DNA of 64,000 nucleotides, taken from VXNE01 sp965205735. Lineage in GTDB: Bacteria; Pseudomonadota; Gammaproteobacteria; Pseudomonadales; Azotimanducaceae. The notes beneath the pieces were generated by a model that saw only the letters and a list, made by a program, of their open reading frames with translations, ran no database searches and was not told where the DNA came from. A program made the translations under genes and the position numbers. The DNA lies in NCBI GenBank assembly GCA_965205735.1, contig OZ242179.1, positions 2,790,001 through 2,854,000 on the forward strand, given 5' to 3'. Shown in pieces: positions 1 to 8,201 of this stretch (within the stretch, counting starts at the first letter, position 1; the number at the start of each line of letters is the position of its first letter).

Positions 1-1
1 G

Positions 2-1297
2 ATGTCCCTTATCTCGGACGGCAGCGAGCATCCGCGCCAGGTGGCATGTCACATCGCCGCCACGAACGCGCAAACGCACCGGATCATACGGGGCGGACTC
101 GACCGCTCGCCGATGTACGCCGGGGAAATCGAGGGCGTGGGACCTCGCTATTGCCCGTCCATTGAGGACAAGGTCGTGCGTTTCGCCGACCGAACCTCGC
201 ACCAGATCTTTGTTGAGCCGGAAGGCCTCGATACGAACGAACTCTATCCCAACGGCATATCCACGAGCCTGCCCTTCGAGGTGCAGTTCGCGCTGGTCCG
301 GAGCATAGAGGGTTTCGAACGGGCGCGGATCACCCGGCCGGGCTATGCCATCGAGTACGACTTTTTCGACCCGCGCGGACTCGAGCCATCGCTTGAGACG
401 AAGGCGGTTTCGGGGCTTTTTTTCGCTGGTCAGATCAACGGCACAACAGGTTACGAAGAGGCGGCTGCGCAGGGATTGCTGGCGGGGCTGAACGCCGCGC
501 GGAAGGTGGCGGGCAGCAGCCCCTGGACGCCGCAAAGGCACGAGGCCTACATCGGCGTGTTGGTGGACGACCTCGTCACCCTCGGCACGAATGAACCCTA
601 CCGCATGTTCAGCAGCCGCGCGGAGTACCGGCTCCGGCTGCGCCAGGACAACGCGGATTTGCGACTGACGCCTGTCGCGAGAGAACTCGGCCTGGTCGAT
701 GGTGAGCGCTGGCGCAAATTCGAGGCGAAGCGCGACGCGATCGGCAGGGCCACGGCCGCACTGAAGGCCGCCGCCCTGACGCCGGGCAGCATACTCGGCG
801 CGCGACTCGAAGCCCGATGCGGAGAAGCCGTCGCGAAGGAAACGAACCTGTTCGACTATATCAAGCGCCCCGCCGTGACCGCGGCGGACCTGCGCGCCGT
901 CGAAGCCGTGGATGCGGATATTCCATTGGTAGCCCTGGAGCAGGCGGAGGTCCAGGCGAAGTATGACGGCTACATCAAGCGCCAGGATCGAGAGATCGCC
1001 AAGGTCAAGGCCCAGGAGGGCGTCGCTTTGCCTCGCGGGCTCGACTACGAGAATATCGAGGGGCTATCCAACGAACTCAAGGAAAAACTCTCGCTGGCGA
1101 AGCCGCAGACCCTGGCTCGGGCATCCCGGATTCCCGGAATTACGCCCGCGGCCCTGTCGCTGCTCCTGATCCATGCGAAGCGGCTCGCCGGGAGGCCTGC
1201 CGCAGAGGGCGGGAAACCATTCGGGCGCGACGGGATTGCCCCTGACAGAGAAGAACCCCCACCAGTCGGGGAGCGCGCGGCGCGTCGAACCGCGTGA
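2..1297 (+). CDS. mnmG: tRNA uridine-5-carboxymethylaminomethyl modification enzyme MnmG, C-terminal part (5' end outside window)
   Basis: FAD-dependent partner of MnmE that modifies U34 of tRNAs reading two-fold degenerate codons; cytoplasmic. About 431 codons are present of a family length near 620, so the first third, with the dinucleotide-binding motif, lies before the window. Visible family signatures are GPRYCPSIEDK with its conserved Cys, GQINGTTGYEEAA (about residues 143-155 of the visible part) and the GTNEPYRMFSSRAEYR block, followed by the helical MnmE-binding tail. The ATG at position 2 is internal, not the start. The stop overlaps the GTG of rsmG (GTGA), so the two are translationally coupled. 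Identification is secure. Confidence 0.97.
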   Translation: MSLISDGSEHPRQVACHIAATNAQTHRIIRGGLDRSPMYAGEIEGVGPRYCPSIEDKVVRFADRTSHQIFVEPEGLDTNELYPNGISTSLPFEVQFALVRSIEGFERARITRPGYAIEYDFFDPRGLEPSLETKAVSGLFFAGQINGTTGYEEAAAQGLLAGLNAARKVAGSSPWTPQRHEAYIGVLVDDLVTLGTNEPYRMFSSRAEYRLRLRQDNADLRLTPVARELGLVDGERWRKFEAKRDAIGRATAALKAAALTPGSILGARLEARCGEAVAKETNLFDYIKRPAVTAADLRAVEAVDADIPLVALEQAEVQAKYDGYIKRQDREIAKVKAQEGVALPRGLDYENIEGLSNELKEKLSLAKPQTLARASRIPGITPAALSLLLIHAKRLAGRPAAEGGKPFGRDGIAPDREEPPPVGERAARRTA

Positions 1298-1881
1298 ATC
1301 TCGACGCGCGCGCTCGAATGCGTCTCGATGCGTTCAGCGAGCTCGTTCGGCGTTGGAACCCCGCCCATCGCCTCGTCAGCCGGCGGGACGTGGACCGACT
1401 CGAAACGCGGCACATCGCGGACAGCTTGTCCCTGGTGCCGTGGGTCGAAGGCGCGCGGCTTGCGGATGTCGGTTCCGGTGCCGGGTTCCCGGGCATCCCG
1501 CTGGCGATCGTCGGGCCGCAGTGGCAGGTAACCTTGGTGGAGCGCAGCGAAAAGAAGGCTCGGTTCTTGCGCCAGGTGCTGATTGAACTGGATATCGAAA
1601 ACGCCGAGGTCGTGCTGGAGGATGCCCGCCAGTTCGATCCTCACACGCCGTTCGACACCGTTACGGTCCGCGCGGTGGCGAAGCCGACAATGGCCTGGGA
1701 GATCGCGCGGCACCTCCTGCGGCCACAGGGGTGCGCGTTGTTGCAGTCTTCGTCTTCCCTGGCGGGACTCGCTTTCCCGGGGGGGCGAATCCGGCGCGCC
1801 GATGCGGTGGTCGTAGGCGACGGCGAACCGCTGCGGCACATAACGGAAGTCCAACGCCTGGACGCCCCATGCACGTCATAG
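1294..1881 (+). CDS. rsmG: 16S rRNA (guanine-527-N7)-methyltransferase RsmG
   Basis: SAM-dependent methyltransferase that makes m7G527 in 16S rRNA; loss gives low-level streptomycin resistance in other bacteria. The protein is 195 aa, within the family range. The SAM-binding loop DVGSGAGFPGIPLA is near residues 60-73, followed by the acidic VTLVERS strand end. The N-terminal segment RWNPAHRLVS and the HIADSLSL motif are typical. GTG start chosen because it overlaps the mnmG stop as GTGA. The 3' end overlaps parA by 13 nt, so mnmG-rsmG-parA form one transcription unit. Confidence 0.95.
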   Translation: MNLDARARMRLDAFSELVRRWNPAHRLVSRRDVDRLETRHIADSLSLVPWVEGARLADVGSGAGFPGIPLAIVGPQWQVTLVERSEKKARFLRQVLIELDIENAEVVLEDARQFDPHTPFDTVTVRAVAKPTMAWEIARHLLRPQGCALLQSSSSLAGLAFPGGRIRRADAVVVGDGEPLRHITEVQRLDAPCTS

Positions 1882-2636
1882 CGGTGGCGAACCAGAAGGG
1901 CGGGGTCGGCAAGACGACAACCAGTGTCAATTTGTCGGCATCCCTCGCGCTGTCCGGGGCGCGCATGCTCCTGATCGATCTCGACCCGCAAGGCAACGCG
2001 ACGATAGGTTGCGGAATCGACAAGGAGGCGCTTGGCAAATCGACCTGCGAGTGGCTTGTGGGCGAGGTCCCATTGGAAGCCATCGCGGTCGAATGCGTGG
2101 CGGGGATCGCCCTGGCGCCTTCCAACGCGGACCTGACGGCGGCGGAGGTCGAACTGATGGCCGTCGAGGATCGCATGGGGCGCCTGCGCGAGCGCCTTGC
2201 GCCGGCTTCGCCCTGGTTCGACTATGTCATCATCGACTGTCCGCCCGCGCTCAACATACTGACAGTGAACGCGTTGATGGCCGCCGACAGTGTGCTCATC
2301 CCCACGCAGTGCGAATATTATGCCCTGGAGGGCCTGGTGGCGCTGCTCGACACCATCGCGGGGGCGCGCGAGCGCGGCAACCCGGGGCTGGCTATAGAAG
2401 GCGTCTTGCGGACGATGTACGACCCGCGGGTCCGCCTCACGCTTGAAGTGTCTCGCCAGTTGATCGACCACTTCGGCGAGCAGGTGTTCCGTACGGTGAT
2501 ACCGCGCAATGTGCGATTGGCGGAGGCCCCGAGCCATGGGCTCCCGGCCATCTTCTACGACCGCCGCTCGACCGGTGCCGCAGCCTACGTGGCGCTCGCG
2601 GAAGAAATCGTCGCCAAGCGGGCAACCCCGCCCTAA
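1869..2636 (+). CDS. parA: chromosome-partitioning ATPase ParA (Soj family)
   Basis: Nucleoid-bound ATPase that moves ParB-parS complexes during chromosome segregation. The protein is 255 aa with the deviant Walker A motif KGGVGKTT at residues 10-17, the switch-like IDLDPQGNATIGCG motif, the YVIIDCPP Walker B strand and IPTQCEYYALEGL, all diagnostic. The start is ATG 1869 (MHVIAVANQKGG), inside the end of rsmG; the open frame extends further upstream to 1731, but that part is rsmG in another frame. Its partner parB, normally the next gene, is 16.5 kb away at 19164. Confidence 0.97.
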   Translation: MHVIAVANQKGGVGKTTTSVNLSASLALSGARMLLIDLDPQGNATIGCGIDKEALGKSTCEWLVGEVPLEAIAVECVAGIALAPSNADLTAAEVELMAVEDRMGRLRERLAPASPWFDYVIIDCPPALNILTVNALMAADSVLIPTQCEYYALEGLVALLDTIAGARERGNPGLAIEGVLRTMYDPRVRLTLEVSRQLIDHFGEQVFRTVIPRNVRLAEAPSHGLPAIFYDRRSTGAAAYVALAEEIVAKRATPP

Positions 2637-2696
2637 CCCGCCCCGCCTCCCCGCCTGGTGCGGACAGGCGGTTCGAAGCACTACAATCGCATCGCT

Positions 2697-3395
2697 ATGA
2701 CAACCGATTGGAGGCGTGCCGTGAAAGGGTTTGCGCCGCTCGCGTTCGAGGAGCGCCCAGTGGCCGAGATGCGCGTCCGGGCTGAACAGTTCTACCAACT
2801 CATGCGCCGCCGCCGTACGGTACGCGACTTTTCTGACCGCGAGATCCCCGAGGATGTCGTCGAGCATGCGCTTCTGACCGCCGGAAGCGCACCGAGCGGC
2901 GCCCACCGCCAGCCCTGGCACTTCGTGGTGGTTACCGACTCTGCAAAGAAGGCCGCGATCCGGGAAGCTGCCGAACGCGAGGAGCGCGAGTTCTACGGCC
3001 GTCGCGCGTCGAAGGAGTGGCTCGATGCGCTCGCCCCGCTCGGCACCGACGCCAACAAGCCGTTTCTTACCGCGGCCCCGGTACTGATCGCCGTCTTCCT
3101 GCGCCGATTCAGCTTCGTCCCTGGTAGCGGGAGGGCGGGAGAGAAACGCCTGAAAAACTACTACACGTCCGAGTCCGTGGGCATCGCCACGGGCCTGCTG
3201 ATCGCCGCGCTCCACAACGCGGGCCTCGCGACGCTGACGCACACGCCGAGCCCGATGCGGTTCCTGAATACGTTGCTCGACCGGCCGCGCGACGAACGCC
3301 CCTATGTGCTGGTCGTTGCCGGTTATCCCGCGCCTGACGCGCAGGTCCCCGTGCTGGAACGCTATGGATTGGAGGAGCTTGCGACGTTTGTGTGA
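2697..3395 (+). CDS. nitroreductase-family flavoprotein resembling iodotyrosine deiodinase
   Basis: FMN-dependent flavoprotein of 232 aa. The FMN/substrate segments RRRTVRDFSDREIPE and TAGSAPSGAHRQPWHFVVV follow the iodotyrosine deiodinase (IYD) pattern rather than a generic NfsB pattern. The IYD active-site-lid triad appears conserved in spacing: Glu96, Tyr100 and Lys121 (E-x3-Y-x20-K, as in human E157/Y161/K182). The KNYYTSESVGIATGLLIAALHNAGL block and the VVAGYPA strand near the C-terminus also match. Start at ATG 2697, since the open frame to 2658 adds only weak sequence. No obvious partner adjoins. Reductive dehalogenation of an aromatic is the family-based inference; a general nitroreductase role is possible. 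Confidence 0.8.
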   Translation: MTTDWRRAVKGFAPLAFEERPVAEMRVRAEQFYQLMRRRRTVRDFSDREIPEDVVEHALLTAGSAPSGAHRQPWHFVVVTDSAKKAAIREAAEREEREFYGRRASKEWLDALAPLGTDANKPFLTAAPVLIAVFLRRFSFVPGSGRAGEKRLKNYYTSESVGIATGLLIAALHNAGLATLTHTPSPMRFLNTLLDRPRDERPYVLVVAGYPAPDAQVPVLERYGLEELATFV

Positions 3396-3419
3396 AGCGA
3401 CCTCGGGAACTGGCGTGGG

Positions 3420-4382
3420 CTAGCGACGTCGCGCCTTGTGGATCTTCGCCATCAGGGCGAACAACTCCGCCGGTCCGGCGCTGGATGTCGTGTCTCCAAA
3501 CTCGCGATAGAGCGTGGCGACGTTGACGACGATACGCTCGCCGTCGCCCCACGAATCGTAGTCGGTCATGGAGATGTCCATGGCCGCGTCGTAGATTGGC
3601 ATGCTGGCGTCAAATCGTTTCCGGGCCTCGTCGCGCACGTAGACGAGATAATCGCGCACCGCCCGGACGCCGCGATGATCCGTGATCGGGCCATGTCCGG
3701 GAACGATCGTCTCCAGGTCGAGGCCGAGCATGTAATCGCACGCGTCGATCCAGTTGCCTACCGGGCCCGCCCAGAGGATCGGGTGGCCTTCCACGAACAG
3801 GATGTCGCCGGTGAACATCAGCTTGTCTGCGGGGATATGGACGAGAATATCGCCCCGGGTATGGCAAGGGCCTACCTGCTTGAGCACTACCTCCTTGTCG
3901 CCGCAGGCGATGGGCAGGGTGTCCTCGAAGGTGCGCGTTGGTAGCGTCTGCCGTATGTTCTCGAAATCGAAATCGCGAAAGCAGTACTGAAGGAACTCGC
4001 CTACCTCCCCCATGTCCGGCGCGTGGCGCATCATCTCGGCGAGTCGTTCGGGCGATTCGCTCGCGAGTTCGTCCGCAGTCGCCCTGGAAGAAATGATCTC
4101 GGCGTCGGCGACGAGTTCGTTGCCATTGCAGTGGTCGCCATTGGCGTGCGTATTGACGAGGGTGTCGATGTGGGCCGCCGCGCGCTCGGCTGCGCGCATG
4201 GCATTGAGCATTTCGTGGGTCAGCCTGACGTCGAACAGGGTATCGACGAGCAGCGCTTCGCCTTGGGAAACGATCAGCCCGGCGTTGCTCCAGCCCCAGC
4301 CTCCGTCGGGTTGCAGCCACGCGTAGCCTCCGGACCCGAGATCGTGGAGGCCGCGTTCGAAGGGCTTGATTCCGAGAGACAT
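3420..4382 (-). CDS. metallo-beta-lactamase-fold hydrolase with His-x-Asn-x-Asp-His motif
   Basis: MBL-fold protein of 320 aa, probably cytoplasmic (no signal peptide seen). The metal motif reads THANGDH (His79, Asn81, Asp83, His84), so the second His of the usual HxHxDH is Asn. Later ligand regions are GPCHTRGD and IVPGHGP, and the FTGDILF Asp is present. Start at ATG 4382, preceded by GGAG with good spacing; the open frame extends 45 nt further without support. It is convergent with the flavoprotein gene at 2697-3395. Substrate unknown. The Asn variant is known from a subset of the superfamily and does not by itself mean inactivity. Confidence 0.85.
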   Translation of the reverse strand: MSLGIKPFERGLHDLGSGGYAWLQPDGGWGWSNAGLIVSQGEALLVDTLFDVRLTHEMLNAMRAAERAAAHIDTLVNTHANGDHCNGNELVADAEIISSRATADELASESPERLAEMMRHAPDMGEVGEFLQYCFRDFDFENIRQTLPTRTFEDTLPIACGDKEVVLKQVGPCHTRGDILVHIPADKLMFTGDILFVEGHPILWAGPVGNWIDACDYMLGLDLETIVPGHGPITDHRGVRAVRDYLVYVRDEARKRFDASMPIYDAAMDISMTDYDSWGDGERIVVNVATLYREFGDTTSSAGPAELFALMAKIHKARRR

Positions 4383-4585
4383 GGCGTCTCCTTTCGTTGC
4401 ATGGGATGGCCACCGATGATGCGACAAGTCGGCTGTGTGCGGAAGGCTCCCCGCAATATCCGGGCGAGGTGAAACGGGTCAAGAGCGCCCCAAGACTGGT
4501 CGGGCAATGCTCGTGGTGGCGGATTGTCGTCGTTCGGCTGAAATCCGGGGCTATAACTCGACGCGCCGATGGGTAAAGCGTCGCG

Positions 4586-5296
4586 ATGAAGCTTCTGGGC
4601 CTGGTGTACGGGCGCGTCAGCGGCGCGCTACGCGATCTGGCACCCATTGTGGCGGTCATCGCGTTCTTTCAGATCGTTGTCCTGCAGCAGCCGTTTCCCG
4701 ATCTCGCCAATGTCCTCGTCGGGTTGATCTGCGTGGTCGCCGGGCTCACGCTGTTCATTCAGGGGTTGGAGAGCGGTCTGTTTCCCCTTGGCGAAGCGAT
4801 CGCGCAGGCATTCGCGCGCAAAGGCAGCACAACCGCCCTCCTGACGTTCGCGTTTTGCCTGGGATTCGGCACGACGGTCGCCGAGCCGGCGCTGATCGCG
4901 GTCGCCGCGGAAGCGGCGGGGGTTGCGGCGGAAGCGGCGGCGCGAGACGCATACGCCTTTAATTTGCGCATGGTCGTGGCGTTTTCCGTCGGCGTAGCCA
5001 TCGTGTTGGGCGTGTTGCGCATCCTCAAGGGCTGGCCGATCCACCGCCTGATCATCGGCGGATACGTGCTCGTGACGATCATGACCGCCTTCGCCCCGGA
5101 CGAGATCATCGGTGTCGCCTACGACTCGGGGGGCGTCACCACCAGCACGGTTACGGTGCCCCTGGTTACCGCCCTCGGCGTGGGTTTGGCGATGTCCCTC
5201 CGAGGGCGCAACCCGATGGTCGATGGCTTCGGGCTGATCGCCTTCGCGAGCCTGACGCCCATGATCTTCGTGCTCGCCTACGGGATGGTGGCATAG
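4586..5296 (+). CDS. DUF1538 membrane protein, first copy
   Basis: Integral membrane protein of 236 aa with about seven hydrophobic segments. It carries two family motifs: GTTVAEPALIAVA (about residues 93-105) and the YDSGGVTTSTVTVP loop (about 178-191), followed by DGFGLIAFASLTP. DUF1538 proteins are believed to be transporters of unknown substrate, often encoded as a tandem pair or fusion beside a PII-like protein, as here. First gene of a four-gene run (4586-6860) with 3-nt spacing to the second copy. A TATAAC hexamer at 4552-4557 may be part of its promoter, without a convincing -35. Confidence 0.9.
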   Translation: MKLLGLVYGRVSGALRDLAPIVAVIAFFQIVVLQQPFPDLANVLVGLICVVAGLTLFIQGLESGLFPLGEAIAQAFARKGSTTALLTFAFCLGFGTTVAEPALIAVAAEAAGVAAEAAARDAYAFNLRMVVAFSVGVAIVLGVLRILKGWPIHRLIIGGYVLVTIMTAFAPDEIIGVAYDSGGVTTSTVTVPLVTALGVGLAMSLRGRNPMVDGFGLIAFASLTPMIFVLAYGMVA

Positions 5297-5299
5297 GCA

Positions 5300-6085
5300 A
5301 TGGGGTTCCTGCGCGACTTTGGCACTACTGCATTTCAGACGATGCTCGACCTGGCGCCGATCATCGGCATCCTGGTCCTGTTTCAGGTCGCGGTGCTGCG
5401 CCGCAAACTGCCCAATCTGCGACGCATCATTGCAGGGTTCGTCTGTGTCCTGTTGGGACTGACGCTGTTCCTGATCGGGCTTGAAGACGCGTTGTTTCCC
5501 ATTGGCGAGACCATGGCGCGGTAGCTCACGGCAACCGAAGCGGTCGGCGCTGTGGACCCTGAACGCGGCGTCGTCTGGACCGACTATATGCTGGTGTACG
5601 CGTTCGCGGCCGCGATCGGCTTTGCGACGACGGTCGCGGAGCCGTCGCTCATTGCCGTCGCGCTGAAGGCGGAGGAGGTATCCGGCGGTTCGGTGAACGC
5701 CCGGGGATTGCGGATCGCGGTGGCCTTGGGTGTGGCGCTGGGCGTGGCGCTGGGGTGCTTTCGTATCGTCACGGGCACGCCGCTGCCCTGGTACATCATT
5801 GCGGCCTATGTGGTGGTGATCGCCCTGACGTTCCGCTCGAGCCGGACCATTGTGCCGCTCGCGTATGACAGCGGCGGCGTCACCACCTCCACGGTCACTG
5901 TTCCCGTGGTCGCCGCACTCGGCCTGGGCCTTGCGGCAAACGTGCCGGGTCGCAGTCCGCTGATCGACGGATTCGGTCTCATTGCGTTTGCGAGCGTCTT
6001 CCCCATCATGTCGGTGTTGGGGTATGCGATGGTCGCATCCTGGGTGGGCCGCAGGCGCGTCGGGAAATCGGCGGCAACGCCGTAG
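5300..6085 (+). pseudogene. DUF1538 membrane protein, second copy, interrupted by an in-frame amber codon
   Basis: Paralogue of the preceding gene. It opens at ATG 5300, reads 74 codons to GLEDALFPIGETMAR, meets TAG at 5522-5524, then stays open in the same frame to 6085 with the rest of the family sequence: GFATTVAEPSLIAVAL, YDSGGVTTSTVTVP and DGFGLIAFASVFP. The stop falls where the family usually has Gln after the MAR motif, so a single CAG-to-TAG change explains it. The downstream part could restart at 5552 or 5588, but without the first two membrane helices. Options are a true nonsense mutation, amber readthrough or suppression, or a sequencing error; no frameshift is involved. Confidence 0.85.
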
Positions 6086-6111
6086 AGCATCCTATTGGAG
6101 GACTTGAAGCC

Positions 6112-6462
6112 ATGAGAATGAAGCTGATTGTCGCCTTGGTCAGCGACGGCAAGACCGATACGGTAATCGATGCCGCGCGCGCTGGCGGTGCCACGGGCGC
6201 GACGGTCATCACTGGCGTACGGGGCGAAGGGCTGACGCCGGAGCGATCCTTCTTCGGTCTTGACCTGACGGCCGCTGGCAACGTCGTGCTGTTCCTGGTG
6301 GTTGAGACGCGGGCGCGGGACATCCTCGAGCGAATCCGCGACGCCGGACGCTTTGAGGAGGAGCCGGGCGCCGGCGTCGCTTTTCAGGTCGACATCGAGG
6401 ACGCGGTCGGCCTGTCGTCGCAACTTTCCGTGATGCGCGAAAGACTGGAGGAGGAACTATGA
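6112..6462 (+). CDS. PII-like (nitrogen-regulatory-type) signalling protein
   Basis: Small protein of 116 aa with the PII-like ferredoxin fold pattern: an N-terminal beta strand KLIVALVSDGKTDTVIDAARAGGATGATVI, a GEGL segment in the T-loop region and a second beta-alpha-beta repeat ending in VFLVVETRARDILERIRDAG. It lacks the classical uridylylated Tyr motif, so it belongs to the broader PII-like group rather than GlnB/GlnK. It sits between DUF1538 and a CBS-domain protein and overlaps the latter as ATGA, so it probably senses a ligand and controls the DUF1538 transporter. Confidence 0.8.
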   Translation: MRMKLIVALVSDGKTDTVIDAARAGGATGATVITGVRGEGLTPERSFFGLDLTAAGNVVLFLVVETRARDILERIRDAGRFEEEPGAGVAFQVDIEDAVGLSSQLSVMRERLEEEL

Positions 6463-6860
6463 GCGAGGAGCGCAAAGCGCGGGTCGAGGACGCCATGGTC
6501 ACCGACGTTTACAGCATCGATGGCTTGGCCACGGTCAGTGAAGCCATGCAGAAGATGAAACAACACCACGTCAGTTCGCTCGTGGTCGACCGGCGTGACG
6601 CGGAAGATGAAGTCGGGCTGGTGGAGGTGGCTGAACTAGCGAACGAAGTGATTGGCCGCAACCGCGCCGCGGATCGCGTCAGCGTCTACGAGGTCATGAC
6701 CAAGCCGGTGATCACGTTGCCACCGGGGATGCGCGCTCGCTACGCGGTGCGGCTGCTCGCGCGGCTGGGCCTGTCGCGCGCCGTGGTCGTGGATGACGAC
6801 CGCAACGCCGTGGGCATGGTCACCATGCGCGATTTGGTCCTGGGACGTCGGGAGGACTGA
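6459..6860 (+). CDS. tandem CBS-domain protein
   Basis: Protein of 133 aa made of two CBS motifs: residues about 8-65 (AMVTDVYSIDGLATVSEAMQ ... HVSSLVV) and about 75-130 (VMTKPVITLPPGM ... LSRAVVVDDD ... GMVTMRDLVL). Such paired CBS units bind adenine nucleotides and gate transporters or enzymes. The start overlaps the PII-like gene by 4 nt. Last gene of the DUF1538 operon. The combination of transporter, PII-like and CBS suggests adenylate-dependent gating, which is inference. Confidence 0.85.
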   Translation: MSEERKARVEDAMVTDVYSIDGLATVSEAMQKMKQHHVSSLVVDRRDAEDEVGLVEVAELANEVIGRNRAADRVSVYEVMTKPVITLPPGMRARYAVRLLARLGLSRAVVVDDDRNAVGMVTMRDLVLGRRED

Positions 6861-6961
6861 CCGGTTCGCTTACGGCGATCCTTGAAGTTGGAGTCGGAGC
6901 ATTGGATGCCGGCCGGGTTGGCGAACTCCTAAAGACGCGACGCTAACCTACTGTGCCGCGT

Positions 6962-7039
6962 TTAGCCGCGGCAATTCGCTCCGAGCTTGGGGTTATTGTC
7001 GTCCAACCAGACCAGCACATGCGTATCCAGGAGGATCAA
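6962..7039 (-). pseudogene. truncated PIN-domain toxin (VapC-like), 25-codon stump
   Basis: Directly after the antitoxin on the minus strand, a frame beginning TTG (overlapping the antitoxin TGA) encodes LILLDTHVLVWLDDNNPKLG, then ANCRG and a stop at 6962. The (M)xLLDTHVLVWL opening is the typical PIN-toxin N-terminus with the first catalytic Asp, but PIN toxins are about 125-140 aa. Everything after about 20 residues is lost, so the three other acidic residues are missing and the product cannot be active. Too short to be found by length-filtered gene calling. Confidence 0.75.
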
Positions 7040-7263
7040 TGGGCCGCCTCCCAAGGCTCGTCAAGCGGGGAAACGATGTCGCCCAGAATCCGCACCGAAC
7101 CGCGATGCAGGCCAGCCAAGCTCGCACGCTTGCGTCCGTAAGGCGCGAGCGTGGCGACCGGCTTGCCGTTTTTCGTGATGACCAGCGACTCGCCGGTACG
7201 GGCCACCTCGTCCATCAGGCCAAGACACTTGGCCTTGAACTCCGAAGCTTTGATGCTATTCAA
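7036..7263 (-). CDS. Phd/YefM-family antitoxin
   Basis: DNA-binding antitoxin of 75 aa. The N-terminus MNSIKASEFKAKCLGLMDEVARTGESLVITKNGKPVATLAP is the standard Phd/YefM fold (beta-alpha-alpha-beta), and the C-terminal tail, LAGLHRGSVRILGDIVSPLDEPWEAAH, is the toxin-binding arm typical of Phd partners of PIN toxins. It overlaps the toxin stump by 3 nt. Since the toxin is destroyed the gene is an orphan: it may persist as a repressor, as an anti-addiction factor or simply be a relic. Confidence 0.85.
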   Translation of the reverse strand: MNSIKASEFKAKCLGLMDEVARTGESLVITKNGKPVATLAPYGRKRASLAGLHRGSVRILGDIVSPLDEPWEAAH

Positions 7264-7384
7264 AAGACAGCGGCTCCTTGGGTTCGGCTAGACGCGCATG
7301 CCGACGGACAGCAGACGCGAGCTTTGGCGGCATTCGTGTAACCATGGTCATCACCATAGTCAAACTGGTCGTTATGGCAACCTG

Positions 7385-8185
7385 CTACGGCGGTTCGTGG
7401 AACATGCTGGTACGCCCCCCGTCAATCACGAGGTCGTGGCAATTCACGTATCGTCCCTCATCGCTCGCGAGGTAGAGCGCGCCCATCGCGACATCGATCG
7501 CGGCTCCGGCGCGCGGCAGCGGCACATGGCGGGATAGGCGATCCTGAACCTGCCGCAGCCGCGTCTCGGTTTCTTCGGGGCGGGAGGGTTGTTCCGGGGA
7601 TACGTATCGCCAGAAGATAGGCGTTGCGACCGCGCCGGGAGACATGCAGTTCACGCGGATGCCCTTCGGGCCCAAACGCGTTCCCGCCAGTTTGGTGTAG
7701 TGGGTCACAGCGGCCTTTGCGGCCGAGTACAAAAGGTCGCCTTGATGATCCCGAATGGCGGCGATGCTGGAGTTGTTGATGATCGACCCGCCGCCGCGCC
7801 TTTCCATGTGCGGCGCGGCATGCTTGATGCCCAGCACGACGCTGGCGAACAGCAACCGCATGGCGTATTGAATGGCCTCCTCGGTGACCGAGGTCAATGG
7901 TCCGTCGGTGGGGCCGCCGGCATTGTTGAACAGGATGTCGAGACCGCCGAAAACGTTGACAGCGGTATCGATGGCCCGCTTGATATCGGCGTCGAACATG
8001 ACGTCGGCCTTGACGAATATCGCGCTATCGCCCAACCGTTTCGCCACCGCCTCGCCCCTCTCCACCGAGCGGCCCGTGACCACCACGGCGGCGCCCTCAT
8101 CGACGAATAGTTGCGCTGTAGCCTCGCCGATCCCGCTGCTGCCGCCGGTAATGACGGCGACCTTGTCCCTGAGTCTCTCGCCCAC
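7385..8185 (-). CDS. short-chain dehydrogenase/reductase (SDR)
   Basis: NAD(P)-dependent oxidoreductase of 266 aa, classical SDR. It has the cofactor motif TGGSSGIG near residue 14, NNAGG near residue 88, and the catalytic Ser and Tyr-x3-Lys in NNSSIAAI ... LLYSAAKAA. The C-terminal strand motif DLVIDGG is present. Last gene of the minus-strand operon 11554-7385, 16 nt after the FmdB gene. Substrate is unknown; the neighbouring SCP2-like and ferritin-like proteins suggest a hydrophobic alcohol or ketone. Confidence 0.9.
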   Translation of the reverse strand: MGERLRDKVAVITGGSSGIGEATAQLFVDEGAAVVVTGRSVERGEAVAKRLGDSAIFVKADVMFDADIKRAIDTAVNVFGGLDILFNNAGGPTDGPLTSVTEEAIQYAMRLLFASVVLGIKHAAPHMERRGGGSIINNSSIAAIRDHQGDLLYSAAKAAVTHYTKLAGTRLGPKGIRVNCMSPGAVATPIFWRYVSPEQPSRPEETETRLRQVQDRLSRHVPLPRAGAAIDVAMGALYLASDEGRYVNCHDLVIDGGRTSMFHEPP

Positions 8186-8201
8186 TGGATCCCTCGCGAA
8201 G

